DNA of 37,825 bases from an uncultured Bacillaceae bacterium (GCA_937951955.1 CALGAD010000098.1:1-37825), one strand, 5' to 3'. Positions 24,888 to 33,074 are shown, counted from the stretch's first letter. Numbers and translations: made by a program. The notes: generated by a model from the letters alone, not told the origin.

Positions 24888-25457
24888 TAGAAAGGCATTG
24901 CTGGAGGTAATGATAGAACTGAAGTGTATAGTAATTATTTGTAAAAAAAGTAGTGGGGATACGCTGAGGTATTCCTTGCTTATGGATGGTCACACTTATA
25001 TCCGCTCGATTCACAAGAATCAGGCTATGTTTTTCAAATTCAACAATCGACAGAAGAGCTCTTCAATAAGCTCCTATTTACGTTTTGCTGATCGGTATCG
25101 CGTTATCTTACTTCATCATATGAACAAACATTCCGAAACTTTAATTCATGACTACGAGTTTCATTTATTTCGTTTCCGCCAACCTCCTTATCGAATTGAT
25201 CAGTCCTCGTTTTATATCAGCAAATAGGAGAATTAATCCGCTACATTGAAGGTAGCAAAATCATTTGATGGTCAATGGTTATCCTGATTTTTATTTACAT
25301 AGATATTATCATAAATTCCAAAATTGTAAATATTCAAAATATGAATCTTTCGTTAAATTTATCCATGCCGACCACCACATAAAACTTACATCATTTTTCC
25401 AATAGATTTCATAAACTAGTTTTCATTTTACCTGCTAATTTTCATAGTGCAAGAAAT
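24888..25457. other. Gene-poor stretch with a possible decayed reading frame
   Basis: No intact gene recognised. A plus-strand frame at 24898-25227 starts with TTG without a good site. Between 24960 and 25090 another frame reads protein-like (YAEVFLAYGWSHLYPLDSQE, then FQIQQSTEELFNKLLFTF) before a stop at the TGA in tttgctga, and the first frame continues after it. This may be a frameshifted remnant, but no family could be named. The remainder up to the mtlD terminator is AT-rich with nothing recognised. Confidence 0.35.
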
Positions 25458-25499
25458 ATACCCACAACTGTTTTACCCTTGAAAAACAGTTGTGGGTAT
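25458..25499 (-). terminator. Hairpin terminator of the mtl operon
   Basis: Perfect 17-bp stem (25458-25474 and 25483-25499), 8-nt loop. On the minus strand it is followed by only a modest T-tract (TTTCTT), but the arm ends in AAAAC/GTTTT. It lies about 50 nt after the mtlD stop. Confidence 0.75.
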
Positions 25500-25549
25500 C
25501 GACTTGAAATTAAGCGATAAACTGTGAACAGTAAATTGCCTGCATCCCT

Positions 25550-26704
25550 TTATTTTTCATAGCGATTCTTCAACTCATTATATTTGTCCACGATCACTCG
25601 GGCCATTTCACTGTCGGGATCTAAATGACAAACTTCTTGTAAGACAAAATCGACTCCATGATCCTTGAGCATTTTTTGCAATTCCACAGCTTCCGCATCT
25701 TCTTGCACATCAAATAAGAGAGCGGCTGCTACAGCTTTCGCTAAATGAGCAAACGGTAAACCGAGCTTGGCGGCTTCCACCATCGGTCTAACTAGCCGGT
25801 CTTCCGGGCCCAATTTCCGGATTGGAGAGCGACCGACCCGGGTTACCCCGTCTTTCAAATGAGGATTTTGAAAACGAGCCAATATTTTTTCAATATATTT
25901 TTGATGTTCTTCTTGATCTAGACCATACCGTTTCACTAAATAAGCCCCGGTTTCTGCAATCGTTGCTTTTACTTGCTCATAAATCGCTGGATCATTGAGT
26001 GTTTCCGCAATCGTTTCTTTTCCTTCTAAATAACCGAAGTAGGCTGTAACAGCATGGCCAGTATTCACCGTAAATAATTTCCGTTCAATGTACGGAGCTA
26101 GATCAGGAACTTTCGTCATTCCGTTAACGGCTGGAATATCATCTGTCGTTTCAACAATCCACTCATAATATGGCTCGACCATCACATCGAGGGAATTTTT
26201 ATTATCCTGAATCGGAACGATGCGGTCAACGGCGGAATTATAATAGTGTACCTTACCTTCCATGTTTTTGATTTCTTCGTCGGTCAATTCTTTTTCAATA
26301 TAACCTTTCAGAAGATCGGTTGCGGAAATTTGATTTTCACAGGCGATGACATAGACGTTTTCGTCGTTGACTTTTAATCGCGCTTGCAAACCTCTGGCAA
26401 TGAGCGGAGCAATATGGGGTAGCACATTGGGACCAATCGCCGTCGTTATATACGTTGCCCCTTCAATTGCCTTGATGACTTCATCTTCATCTTTACCATT
26501 GTTGATGCCGGATACGTTTTGAATTTCTTCAACTTTTGGATCATCTTCCGCTGTGCGTACTTTATAGGAGCCGTCCCGATTCAATTGGTCGATGACGGCA
26601 TCATTCAAATCAACAAATGTAACTTGGTAACCCGATTGGGAAAATAACGCACCGATAAATCCTCTTCCAATATTTCCTGCTCCAAAATGGACAACTTTTT
26701 TCAT
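25550..26704 (-). CDS. mtlD: Mannitol-1-phosphate 5-dehydrogenase
   Basis: 384 residues. N-terminal NAD-binding VVHFGAGNIGRGFIG, then ACENQIS, YNSAVDRIVPIQ, and the family-specific RKLFTVNTGHA stretch. It oxidises mannitol-1-phosphate to fructose-6-phosphate. ATG at 26704 (MKKVVHFGAG) matches family starts; another ATG two codons earlier (26710) directly follows the mtlR stop and is also possible, with AAAGGA 10 or 4 nt upstream respectively. Last gene of mtlA-mtlR-mtlD, so its expression follows mannitol uptake. Confidence 0.96.
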   Translation of the reverse strand: MKKVVHFGAGNIGRGFIGALFSQSGYQVTFVDLNDAVIDQLNRDGSYKVRTAEDDPKVEEIQNVSGINNGKDEDEVIKAIEGATYITTAIGPNVLPHIAPLIARGLQARLKVNDENVYVIACENQISATDLLKGYIEKELTDEEIKNMEGKVHYYNSAVDRIVPIQDNKNSLDVMVEPYYEWIVETTDDIPAVNGMTKVPDLAPYIERKLFTVNTGHAVTAYFGYLEGKETIAETLNDPAIYEQVKATIAETGAYLVKRYGLDQEEHQKYIEKILARFQNPHLKDGVTRVGRSPIRKLGPEDRLVRPMVEAAKLGLPFAHLAKAVAAALLFDVQEDAEAVELQKMLKDHGVDFVLQEVCHLDPDSEMARVIVDKYNELKNRYEK

Positions 26705-26710
26705 ATTCAT

Positions 26711-28804
26711 TCAGTCCTTTCCAAATTTACCTTGAAGAAAGTCTAAAAATGCACGTTCTAATTTTTGGCGAATCATCTGTTCATCGGCAGATGAAAAGAG
26801 CATGATCGTTTCCTGATTTTCCACGATGATCGTGCTGACTAGACTCAATATTTCCAGTTGTAGATTGTTCAATGTTTCCGGTGCTAACAGTAAAAGGATA
26901 TTGCGGACATGCATGGGGGACATATCCATCCCTGTTAATTTATAAGGTGAATCCAAATGGGCGATGCGGAACGACATTTCTTTCACATTCGGATGCCGGC
27001 AGTGAAAGAGGGCCATATCCGTACCCGGAATGCCCAATCCGCCTTTTGTTTCCCGTCTTTTTAGCTCATGATATACCGCATGCGCATCCGTCACGGTCAT
27101 ATTTTCCACTTCATAAGCAAGCATTTTTTGAATCACGACATCGTAGGTCGGTTCGTGGTTCATCCGCATCACGGAAAAATTACGCAAAAGCGTGCGGATC
27201 GTATTTTGGCAAATATCAATTTCCTGCATCAAAGTTTCCAGGGTTCGGTATTTTCTTGCCTCTTCCTTTTTCTTTTCTTGTTTCAACACGAACTCGTACG
27301 TTTTATCTTTCGTAATTTCCTGAATATGTTCCCGCAAATATTCCCGGATCGCTTCAATATCTTCCTCATATAGTAAAGGATTCACATACACATATTCAAA
27401 GTCGGCTTGAAAAGGGATTAATACAGTAGAAATAATAATTTGATAATCGTGCCAGTCAATTTGCTGGATTTCCCGCAGGGAAACAGCGTGGGTATAGGTA
27501 ATTTCCGGGATTTCCCGTTTTATCCGGCTCGATAACATTTTCGAAGTGCCGATACCGGTGGGACAGATAATGAGCGCCCGGATTTGCACGTTCTCCTTTT
27601 TCAACTCCAACGCCGAACCAAAATGGAGGACGACATATGCAACTTCATCATCCGTAAAAGAAAGATGTTGAAATGCTTTTGCCAAACTCAACTGTACCGC
27701 CATAAACAGGAGCGGATATTTTTCTTTAATTTCCTTCGTCAACGGGTTGTATGTAGGCAAGCCTTTTTGCTGACGATAAATCGTCGGCTCCATATGCGCC
27801 ATTAACCCCTGGAATAAAGAAAAATCACTTGTTAAATCGACATGTAATTGTTCGGAAACGTGGCGAATTAATTTTTTGATGCTCCGGCTAATATGCACCC
27901 GATCATAGTACGTATTTTCTGGTTTCACTAATTTGGATCCGCGCAAAAACGTTGTTAAATAAATGATTTCCCCTTCGCCAATGTTAATGGAAAATGTGTC
28001 ATGTAAATAAGAGGCAATTTTGTTCAGTATGTTGTATTCTTCCGAGTTCTTCAGTAAATCGTTCGCCTGAATATCCTCAGAAAGGAAAAATCCTTTTTCT
28101 ACTCTTTGCATGGAAAGACAAATTTGGATCAAGAAAGTAATGTAATCACTATCGACGAGCTGCAAATCGATCCGTTCCAGCGCTTCATACACAATATTGT
28201 CCAGAGCTTTTAAATAGTCTTTTTCAAAATAAAACAAGATTTTGTCTGCATGGACTTGATCACTGGAAAGTAAAAACAATTGATCGATTAATTCATCTTT
28301 AAAATGGATCATCAAATAGCTAACAAAAGCTTTCCGTTTCGATGCTTCCCGCCCTTCTAGTTCCACGCCCACGCCTTTTTTCCTTACAAGGGTGACGTCA
28401 TGGTTTTGCAACCACTTCGCTAAATCATCCAGATCCGCACTCAAAGTTGTGACCGATATACCAAGGTCATTGGCAAGGGGGGTTAATTTTACCGGTTCTG
28501 TCGCATCAAATAACTGGATGTAAGCGAGGAGTCGTCTTTCTTCAAGCGATAGATCTGCTGGTGTGACCTGTACGAGTTTTTGGATTAGCCGGTAAATGTT
28601 CTGGTTTTTCCCCTTAATCGCCAATCCCTTATCACTTTCAATCGTTAAATCGAATTGGGCTAAAACTTTTTCAACATTTTTTAAATCCCTTTGAATCGTT
28701 CTTGTGCTCACACGGAGATGTTCAGCAATCGAGGCAATCGAATGGACATGGCTTCGTTTAACCAACAATTCGATAATTGCTTTTTCACGTGCCGTTATCA
28801 TCAT
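26711..28804 (-). CDS. mtlR: MtlR, PTS-controlled transcriptional activator
   Basis: 697 residues. Order: HTH (about 5-60), second HTH_Mga-like region (about 85-140), PRD1 (about 175-295), PRD2 (about 300-400), EIIB-Gat-like domain with Cys414 in ICPTGIGTS, EIIA-Mtl-like domain with His601 in LFHCRH. PRD2 keeps its two histidines (His337, His394), the HPr-dependent activating sites in B. subtilis. PRD1 has Gln227 (FLIQICLSMQR) and Phe286 (YLTTFLRG) where histidines are expected. It activates mannitol genes when phosphorylated on PRD2 and not on the EIIB-like domain. ATG at 28804 is a choice; a TTG at 28828 is less likely. A hairpin separates it from mtlA. Confidence 0.94.
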   Translation of the reverse strand: MMITAREKAIIELLVKRSHVHSIASIAEHLRVSTRTIQRDLKNVEKVLAQFDLTIESDKGLAIKGKNQNIYRLIQKLVQVTPADLSLEERRLLAYIQLFDATEPVKLTPLANDLGISVTTLSADLDDLAKWLQNHDVTLVRKKGVGVELEGREASKRKAFVSYLMIHFKDELIDQLFLLSSDQVHADKILFYFEKDYLKALDNIVYEALERIDLQLVDSDYITFLIQICLSMQRVEKGFFLSEDIQANDLLKNSEEYNILNKIASYLHDTFSINIGEGEIIYLTTFLRGSKLVKPENTYYDRVHISRSIKKLIRHVSEQLHVDLTSDFSLFQGLMAHMEPTIYRQQKGLPTYNPLTKEIKEKYPLLFMAVQLSLAKAFQHLSFTDDEVAYVVLHFGSALELKKENVQIRALIICPTGIGTSKMLSSRIKREIPEITYTHAVSLREIQQIDWHDYQIIISTVLIPFQADFEYVYVNPLLYEEDIEAIREYLREHIQEITKDKTYEFVLKQEKKKEEARKYRTLETLMQEIDICQNTIRTLLRNFSVMRMNHEPTYDVVIQKMLAYEVENMTVTDAHAVYHELKRRETKGGLGIPGTDMALFHCRHPNVKEMSFRIAHLDSPYKLTGMDMSPMHVRNILLLLAPETLNNLQLEILSLVSTIIVENQETIMLFSSADEQMIRQKLERAFLDFLQGKFGKD

Positions 28805-28868
28805 GGCTCTCAACTCTTTCAATATCAATCATTCGACAATGATTTTTATTGTAACACAAGACGGGAAA

Positions 28869-28910
28869 AAGGAAGAAGGAAAAACGCTACTTGCATTTTC
28901 CGTCTTCCTT
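28869..28910 (-). terminator. Attenuating hairpin between mtlA and mtlR
   Basis: About 15-bp stem with one mismatch (28869-28884 with 28896-28910), 11-nt loop, followed on the minus strand by TTTTTCCCG. It lies 10 nt past the mtlA stop and would lower mtlR and mtlD relative to the permease. Confidence 0.65.
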
Positions 28911-28919
28911 CCAAATGGA

Positions 28920-30827
28920 TTATTGATTTAAAGCTGATCCGATGAGCTCAAGAATTTCTTCAGGAGATTGAGCCGCCACCATTTTTTCCACATTTTCCAT
29001 ATCGGAGCATGTTTCAGCGATTGCCGATAGGATTTCTAAATGACCGCCTTCTTTACCAGCGATACCGAAAATTAACCGCGCTTTTCCACCAGCAAATTCG
29101 ACGCCATCTGGTACTTGAATAATCGTGACTCCAGATTTGAGAACACTTTTCTTCGCCTCTTCTGTACCATGCGGGATAGCGACATCATTGCCCATGTAAG
29201 TGGTAGAGATTTCTTCCCTTTTCAGCATGGCTTCAATGTAGGATTCTTCTACATAGCCGCTATCGACCAATACCTGTCCTGCGAAGCAAATCGCTTCTTC
29301 TTTTGAGGAGAAGGATTGGTTTAGGAATATATTTTCTTTACGTAACACATCCTGGTAATCGCTAGTTACTTGAACTTCATCATTTACCGGTTTTTTTTTA
29401 CTATCACTTTCCGCTTTTAATTGTTCAATCAGCTCATCATATTTTGGACTCGATAAGAAGTTATCAACGGACACATGGTAAGCATGCGGCACTTGATCTT
29501 TTGCCCGCGGCGTTAATTCTTCTTGAGTGATGACGAGTTTTGCATCTGCCGGAAGATCTTTTATCGCAGCGTTCGATACTTGAATATCCAAACCGGCTTC
29601 TTTTACTTTTTTGCGCAGAAGAGATGCACCCATCGCACTGGAGCCCATACCCGCATCACAGGCGAAATAAATGTGGTCGATTTTTTCAGGATCAATATCT
29701 TCAATAGCTGTCGTTGCTTCATCCGCTAAGGAACTAACAACACTACTTTTCTTACCTTTCATTTCTTGCACTTTTTGCGATGCTTCTTCCAGGTCGCCTT
29801 CTGATTTATCCCGTTTTAATACGAAGACAGCAATGAAGAAGGAAACGGTTGTGGCAATCAGTACACTGGCAATATTGGCGAAGTGATTGCCTGCAGGTGT
29901 TACAGCTAACATAGCGATAAAGCTACCTGGAGATGCAGGACCGACAAGACCACCGTCAAACAGGGTTAATGTAAACACGCCACTCATTCCGCCAAGGATA
30001 ACCGCTAAGAATAGTGCAGGTTTCATTAACACATACGGGAAATAAATTTCGTGAATTCCTCCCAAGAAATGAATAATAGCTGCACCGGGTGCTGTCCGTT
30101 TAGCTGCTCCCTTACCGAAGAACCAGTAAGCCAGAAGAATTCCAAAACCAGGCCCTGGGTTGGCTTCCAGTAAGAAGAGAACGGATTCTCCGACTTTTTG
30201 CACCTGTTCAAATCCTAGTGGTGTTAACACACCGTGGTTGATGGCATTGTTTAAGAATAGGATTTTAGCTGGTTCAATAAAGAGACTTGTTAACGGAAGA
30301 ACGCCAACATCTAATAACCATTCAACGCCGCCAGCTAACCAACCTGTCAAAACGCTTACACTTGGTCCGATTAATAAATACGAAATAATTGCTAAAAGAC
30401 CGCCTAAAATTCCCGAGGAAAAGTTGTTGACAAGCATTTCAAAACCGGGGCGAATTTTCCCTTCAATTAATGAGTCAAATTTCTTAATTACCCAGCCACC
30501 AATAGGACCCATTAACATCGCACCGAGAAACATCGGAACGTCCGAACCGACGATGACCCCCATTGTGGCGATAGCACCTACAACACCACCCCGGGTATCG
30601 TATATTAACTTACCACCAGTGTAACCAATTAAAAGGGGCAATAAATATTTAATCATTGGATCGACTAAACCGGCTAATTTTTCGTTCGGTGTCCATCCGG
30701 ATTCTATAAACATGGCTGTTATCAAACCAAATGCTATAAATGCACCGAGGTTTGGCATAACCATTGAGCTTAAAAAGTTACCAAACTTTTGAATACGCAT
30801 TTTCAATGTTACTTGTTCTTGTGCCAT
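28920..30827 (-). CDS. mtlA: Mannitol PTS permease, fused EIICBA
   Basis: 635 residues. Membrane EIIC (about 1-340) with the mannitol motif GGIHEIYFPYVLMKP; EIIB with phosphorylatable Cys390 in FACDAGMGSS; after a Lys/Ser-rich linker (about 465-490), EIIA with His553 in AIPHGTEEAK. It imports and phosphorylates mannitol at the membrane using phosphate from HPr. The IICBA fusion matches E. coli MtlA (637 residues), whereas B. subtilis has a shorter EIICB plus a separate MtlF; no mtlF is found here. AGAGGAG stands 9 nt before the ATG. The promoter region carries a MtlR-like palindrome and a cre site. Confidence 0.96.
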   Translation of the reverse strand: MAQEQVTLKMRIQKFGNFLSSMVMPNLGAFIAFGLITAMFIESGWTPNEKLAGLVDPMIKYLLPLLIGYTGGKLIYDTRGGVVGAIATMGVIVGSDVPMFLGAMLMGPIGGWVIKKFDSLIEGKIRPGFEMLVNNFSSGILGGLLAIISYLLIGPSVSVLTGWLAGGVEWLLDVGVLPLTSLFIEPAKILFLNNAINHGVLTPLGFEQVQKVGESVLFLLEANPGPGFGILLAYWFFGKGAAKRTAPGAAIIHFLGGIHEIYFPYVLMKPALFLAVILGGMSGVFTLTLFDGGLVGPASPGSFIAMLAVTPAGNHFANIASVLIATTVSFFIAVFVLKRDKSEGDLEEASQKVQEMKGKKSSVVSSLADEATTAIEDIDPEKIDHIYFACDAGMGSSAMGASLLRKKVKEAGLDIQVSNAAIKDLPADAKLVITQEELTPRAKDQVPHAYHVSVDNFLSSPKYDELIEQLKAESDSKKKPVNDEVQVTSDYQDVLRKENIFLNQSFSSKEEAICFAGQVLVDSGYVEESYIEAMLKREEISTTYMGNDVAIPHGTEEAKKSVLKSGVTIIQVPDGVEFAGGKARLIFGIAGKEGGHLEILSAIAETCSDMENVEKMVAAQSPEEILELIGSALNQ

Positions 30828-30866
30828 TTAACTTACTCCTCTCTAACTTAATATCCTTCTAATTCC

Positions 30867-30895
30867 ATCTTAAAGTTTCAACCGCTTACAAACAA
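30867..30895 (-). promoter_or_regulatory. mtlA promoter with overlapping cre site
   Basis: Minus strand TTGTTT (30890-30895), 17 bp, TAAGAT (30867-30872). The sequence TTGTAAGCGGTTGAA (30877-30891) inside it fits the CcpA site WTGNAANCGNWNNCW at all but one defined position, so CcpA with HPr-Ser-P or Crh-P would block initiation when preferred sugars are present. A weak -35 is usual for activator-dependent promoters. Confidence 0.55.
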
Positions 30896-30911
30896 TGATA
30901 AGTAGAATTGA

Positions 30912-30937
30912 TTTTGTCGCAATGCAGAGCGACAAAA
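30912..30937 (-). promoter_or_regulatory. Candidate MtlR operator
   Basis: Perfect inverted repeat TTTTGTCGC-N8-GCGACAAAA, whose inner edge is 17 bp upstream of the -35. It resembles the Bacillus MtlR consensus TTGNCACA-N4-TGTGNCAA in its TTGTC/GACAA ends, though the half-site spacing is 2 bp longer. The position suits an activator. Confidence 0.6.
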
Positions 30938-30981
30938 CTTTTATTATTGTATTTATATATCTTGTAATCTCCTTTTTTCAC

Positions 30982-31474
30982 CATGGGAGCAGGATTGAGG
31001 GGCAAGACGAAAGAAATTTCGGACAAATAATGCGAAAAATTGAACTTAAAAAGAGAGGTTAAATCCACTACTTTTTGATGAATTCGTTTAAGCGGATGAA
31101 AAATTTGTCCCAGGTTTTAGACAATGGAAAAAAGTGGCTAAGAATTTCGCACAAGTTTCGCATGAATCGACCCAAGTCCGGGAGGGAAAAGTATCAAGTT
31201 GGAAGGGAATTGACCAAATAGACAGGCAGATTTGACTCAAGGTTGCGTTGCAATGAATCAAATGCTGCTTTGAAACAGACCAAGTATTTGAAAAATTGGA
31301 CCAAGGGACACGGCGGATTGTCAGGAGGCGAATTGGATCAAATTCGAGAGGAATTTAGCCCAAGTACTAGCGGGATTTGATTCGAGTTTTTAATAAAATT
31401 GCCCATGATATAGAGCATATAAATCAAGTTTGCGATGTTAATGAAAACAAGTGTGCATATTCAAGTTGATCCAA
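30982..31474. repeat. Degenerate tandem repeat, 21-22 bp period
   Basis: A CAAG-like tetramer recurs at 30982, 31003, 31024, 31045, 31066, 31089, 31111, 31131, 31152, 31173, 31195, 31215, 31238, 31259, 31281, 31302, 31322, 31339, 31361, 31383, 31404, 31425, 31448 and about 31472: steps of 20-24 bp with one of 17. Loose consensus CAAGT-N(8)-GAATTTGAC. Units are strongly diverged; the core 31152-31383 is clearest. The steps are not multiples of three overall and stops are frequent, so it is not coding. It sits just upstream of the mtlA operator and may be a worn minisatellite or a helically phased binding or curved-DNA array. Confidence 0.6.
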
Positions 31475-31480
31475 AGCCAA

Positions 31481-31517
31481 ATAAAAAAATGCCTTCAAGA
31501 AAAACTCTCGGAGGCAT
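31481..31517 (-). terminator. Terminator of the flavoprotein pseudogene
   Basis: ATGCCT/AGGCAT (31489-31494, 31512-31517) followed on the minus strand by TTTTTTTATTT. It lies about 20 nt beyond the pseudogene stop, a relic of its original transcription unit. Confidence 0.6.
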
Positions 31518-31537
31518 GGATCATTTCGAAAATTTAA

Positions 31538-31945
31538 TTAAAAATTATTTTTAATTTGGTCTATAATAAATTTCGCGTCATCACCAACCCCTTGTAATAA
31601 CGCAGAACCGCGACGATATTGCCATGGCAGACTTATAAAATAAAGGCCTTGCACATTCGTAATCCCTCTTTGGTGCACGACATTTCCTGAAGAATCAAAA
31701 ACTCCATCGATATTGAGCCAGGAATAATCAAATTTATATCCTGTAGCTCAGATGATATTGTCAACCTTTATTATGGATTTATCCGCAAACTCAACTCGCT
31801 TTTTCTGACTTCCATATTCTGAACGGTAATACCTCTTGTTCACCGGGGGATTGGAATCACCTAACCTCTTCCTTTGCGGAATAAATCAACGGGTTTTTGT
31901 ACAATTTTGCTAAGAGGAATGAACGTCAAGATTTTTCCTCTAAAC
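31538..31945 (-). pseudogene. Flavoprotein monooxygenase/K+-transport-associated oxidoreductase remnant
   Basis: The minus strand encodes the C-terminal part of a FAD/NAD(P)-binding oxidoreductase: VEFADKSIIKVDNII, stop, ATGYKFDYSWLNIDGVF, HQRGITNVQGLYFISLPWQ, RRGSALLQGVGDDA. The stop (TGA, plus-strand tca at 31748-31750) replaces the Trp that normally precedes ATGY. A frameshift near 31878 separates FIPLSKIVQKPVDLFRKG from KRLGDSNPPV. The N-terminal FAD-binding half is missing, so the gene is dead. Family: YhiN/CzcO-like putative flavoproteins, judged from the GLYFxxLPWQ..RGSAL ending. Confidence 0.85.
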
Positions 31946-31969
31946 CTGACCTTTATCAATGGTATTAAA

Positions 31970-32449
31970 TTACAGTTCAGGAAGTTCCGTTTTATCTACC
32001 GATTCCACATAATAAAAAATTTTATTAGTGGAATCGATATAAGGTTTAACCATCCCTTTTACGGTTTCAATCGACATATCCTCATTTTCCAAAATACCGG
32101 TGTAGATGATAAACCTTTTTTTCGACGGTATTTCACTTTCCCAACTGACTTGAGATCCATTTACAATTATATGGGGATCTGACCTAAACCAGGCGAATTG
32201 ACCATTTTTTTCAATTATATTTGCAACGCCTAAGCCCAGTCCATCTTCCGTTTTTATTTTATAAAAAATAAAGCGCTCGCCGTTTTCGGTGATTTCCCCG
32301 ATCAAATCTTGTTGCTTAATGTTTTCTTCTTGTAATCCATATTCAATTGCTTCATCTACCGTTTGAAACCATTGCAAATTATCCATAGCTGCTGTAGAAC
32401 ATCCAGAAACAATCAGTAAAACCATCAATAAAATAAAAAGTTTCTTCAA
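31970..32449 (-). CDS. Putative lipoprotein of unknown function
   Basis: 159 residues. Signal peptide with KK, a hydrophobic core and lipobox VSGC (Cys17), so the mature protein should be lipid-anchored by Lgt. The rest is soluble and contains WFQTVDEAIEYGL and TEDGLGLGVANI, a style shared by small Bacillus lipoproteins of unknown role; no family named. The start is TTG at 32449 with AAGGAG 10 nt upstream; the nearby ATG is out of frame. Flanked by the flavoprotein relic and gene-poor sequence. Confidence 0.75.
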   Translation of the reverse strand: MKKLFILLMVLLIVSGCSTAAMDNLQWFQTVDEAIEYGLQEENIKQQDLIGEITENGERFIFYKIKTEDGLGLGVANIIEKNGQFAWFRSDPHIIVNGSQVSWESEIPSKKRFIIYTGILENEDMSIETVKGMVKPYIDSTNKIFYYVESVDKTELPEL

Positions 32450-32634
32450 AAAACATCAACTCCTTAATCATATTTATTTTGATCAAGCGAATGTTTGGTA
32501 AATACCGGGATTTTTAATATGGAACAAAGATACATCAAGTCTAAGTAGATGGCTGATTATTCGGATAAACCACCGGTGAGGTGAAGGAACTGTTTATGAT
32601 TTAAAATAAAAAATATTATAGCAGAGGGAAAAGT

Positions 32635-32790
32635 ATGCAAATGTTAAAAAAGATAAGTTTCAAAAGTTTATCCTGCTTAAAAGCACCATGATTAGCCGAG
32701 ATTACTAAAAAGGAAGATGTACTAAATCCAATATTGTCTGAAATAATGGGGAGAATTGAAATGGGATTCAACCTGAATGAGTGTACCTAA
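32635..32790 (+). pseudogene. Small frame split by an in-frame TGA
   Basis: ATG at 32635 with GAGGG about 7 nt upstream opens an 18-codon frame (MQMLKKISFKSLSCLKAP) that ends at TGA 32689-32691. The same frame continues for 32 more codons (including KKEDVLNPILSEI and FNLNECT) to TAA at 32788-32790. It may be a nonsense-inactivated small protein gene, or only the short peptide may be made. The continuation loosely recalls peptide-precursor leaders, but no modification enzyme is nearby, so no function is assigned. Confidence 0.3.
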
Positions 32791-32825
32791 ACGAAGCTCG
32801 TTATTTAGTAATAGGAACTTTTCTT

Positions 32826-32936
32826 TTAAAAATTTAGTTTCTTACGTTTTGCTTCTTTCCCATCTCTTGAAACAGATGAAAACTCCGAATAAAGTTTTAT
32901 ATCAATATCCAGACAATCACCTCCAAAGTTTCTCAC
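32826..32936 (-). CDS. Possible 36-residue hypothetical protein
   Basis: Minus-strand frame from GTG at 32936, or from CTG at 32912, to TAA at 32826. A near-perfect GGAGGTGAT (32916-32924) stands 7 nt before the CTG, where an ATG would be expected; it also follows a 7-codon frame (MSEKLWR). The product includes LDIDIKLYSEFSS and GKEAKRKKLNF. It may be a small gene that lost its ATG. No family known. Confidence 0.25.
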   Translation of the reverse strand: MRNFGGDCLDIDIKLYSEFSSVSRDGKEAKRKKLNF

Positions 32937-33074
32937 TCATATTATTTATTCGACGAAAAAACAATTTTCCTACTGGATTTCATAAAATTCATTAAATTCC
33001 CGGCAAAAAGACTAAAAGCTTATCTCATGCCATAAGGTGAAACAATAATCCTTAAATGAATGCTCTATTACGGC

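Noticed and set aside
30886..31068. Minus-strand ORF upstream of mtlA
   Set aside because: It spans the mtlA promoter and operator, and its composition is not protein-like.
30982..31474. CRISPR array
   Set aside because: Units are only about 21 bp with no constant repeat and no spacers, and no cas gene is nearby; a degenerate tandem repeat fits better.
32689..32691. Selenocysteine TGA
   Set aside because: No SECIS-like stem is evident and the peptide is not a known selenoprotein; a nonsense mutation is simpler.
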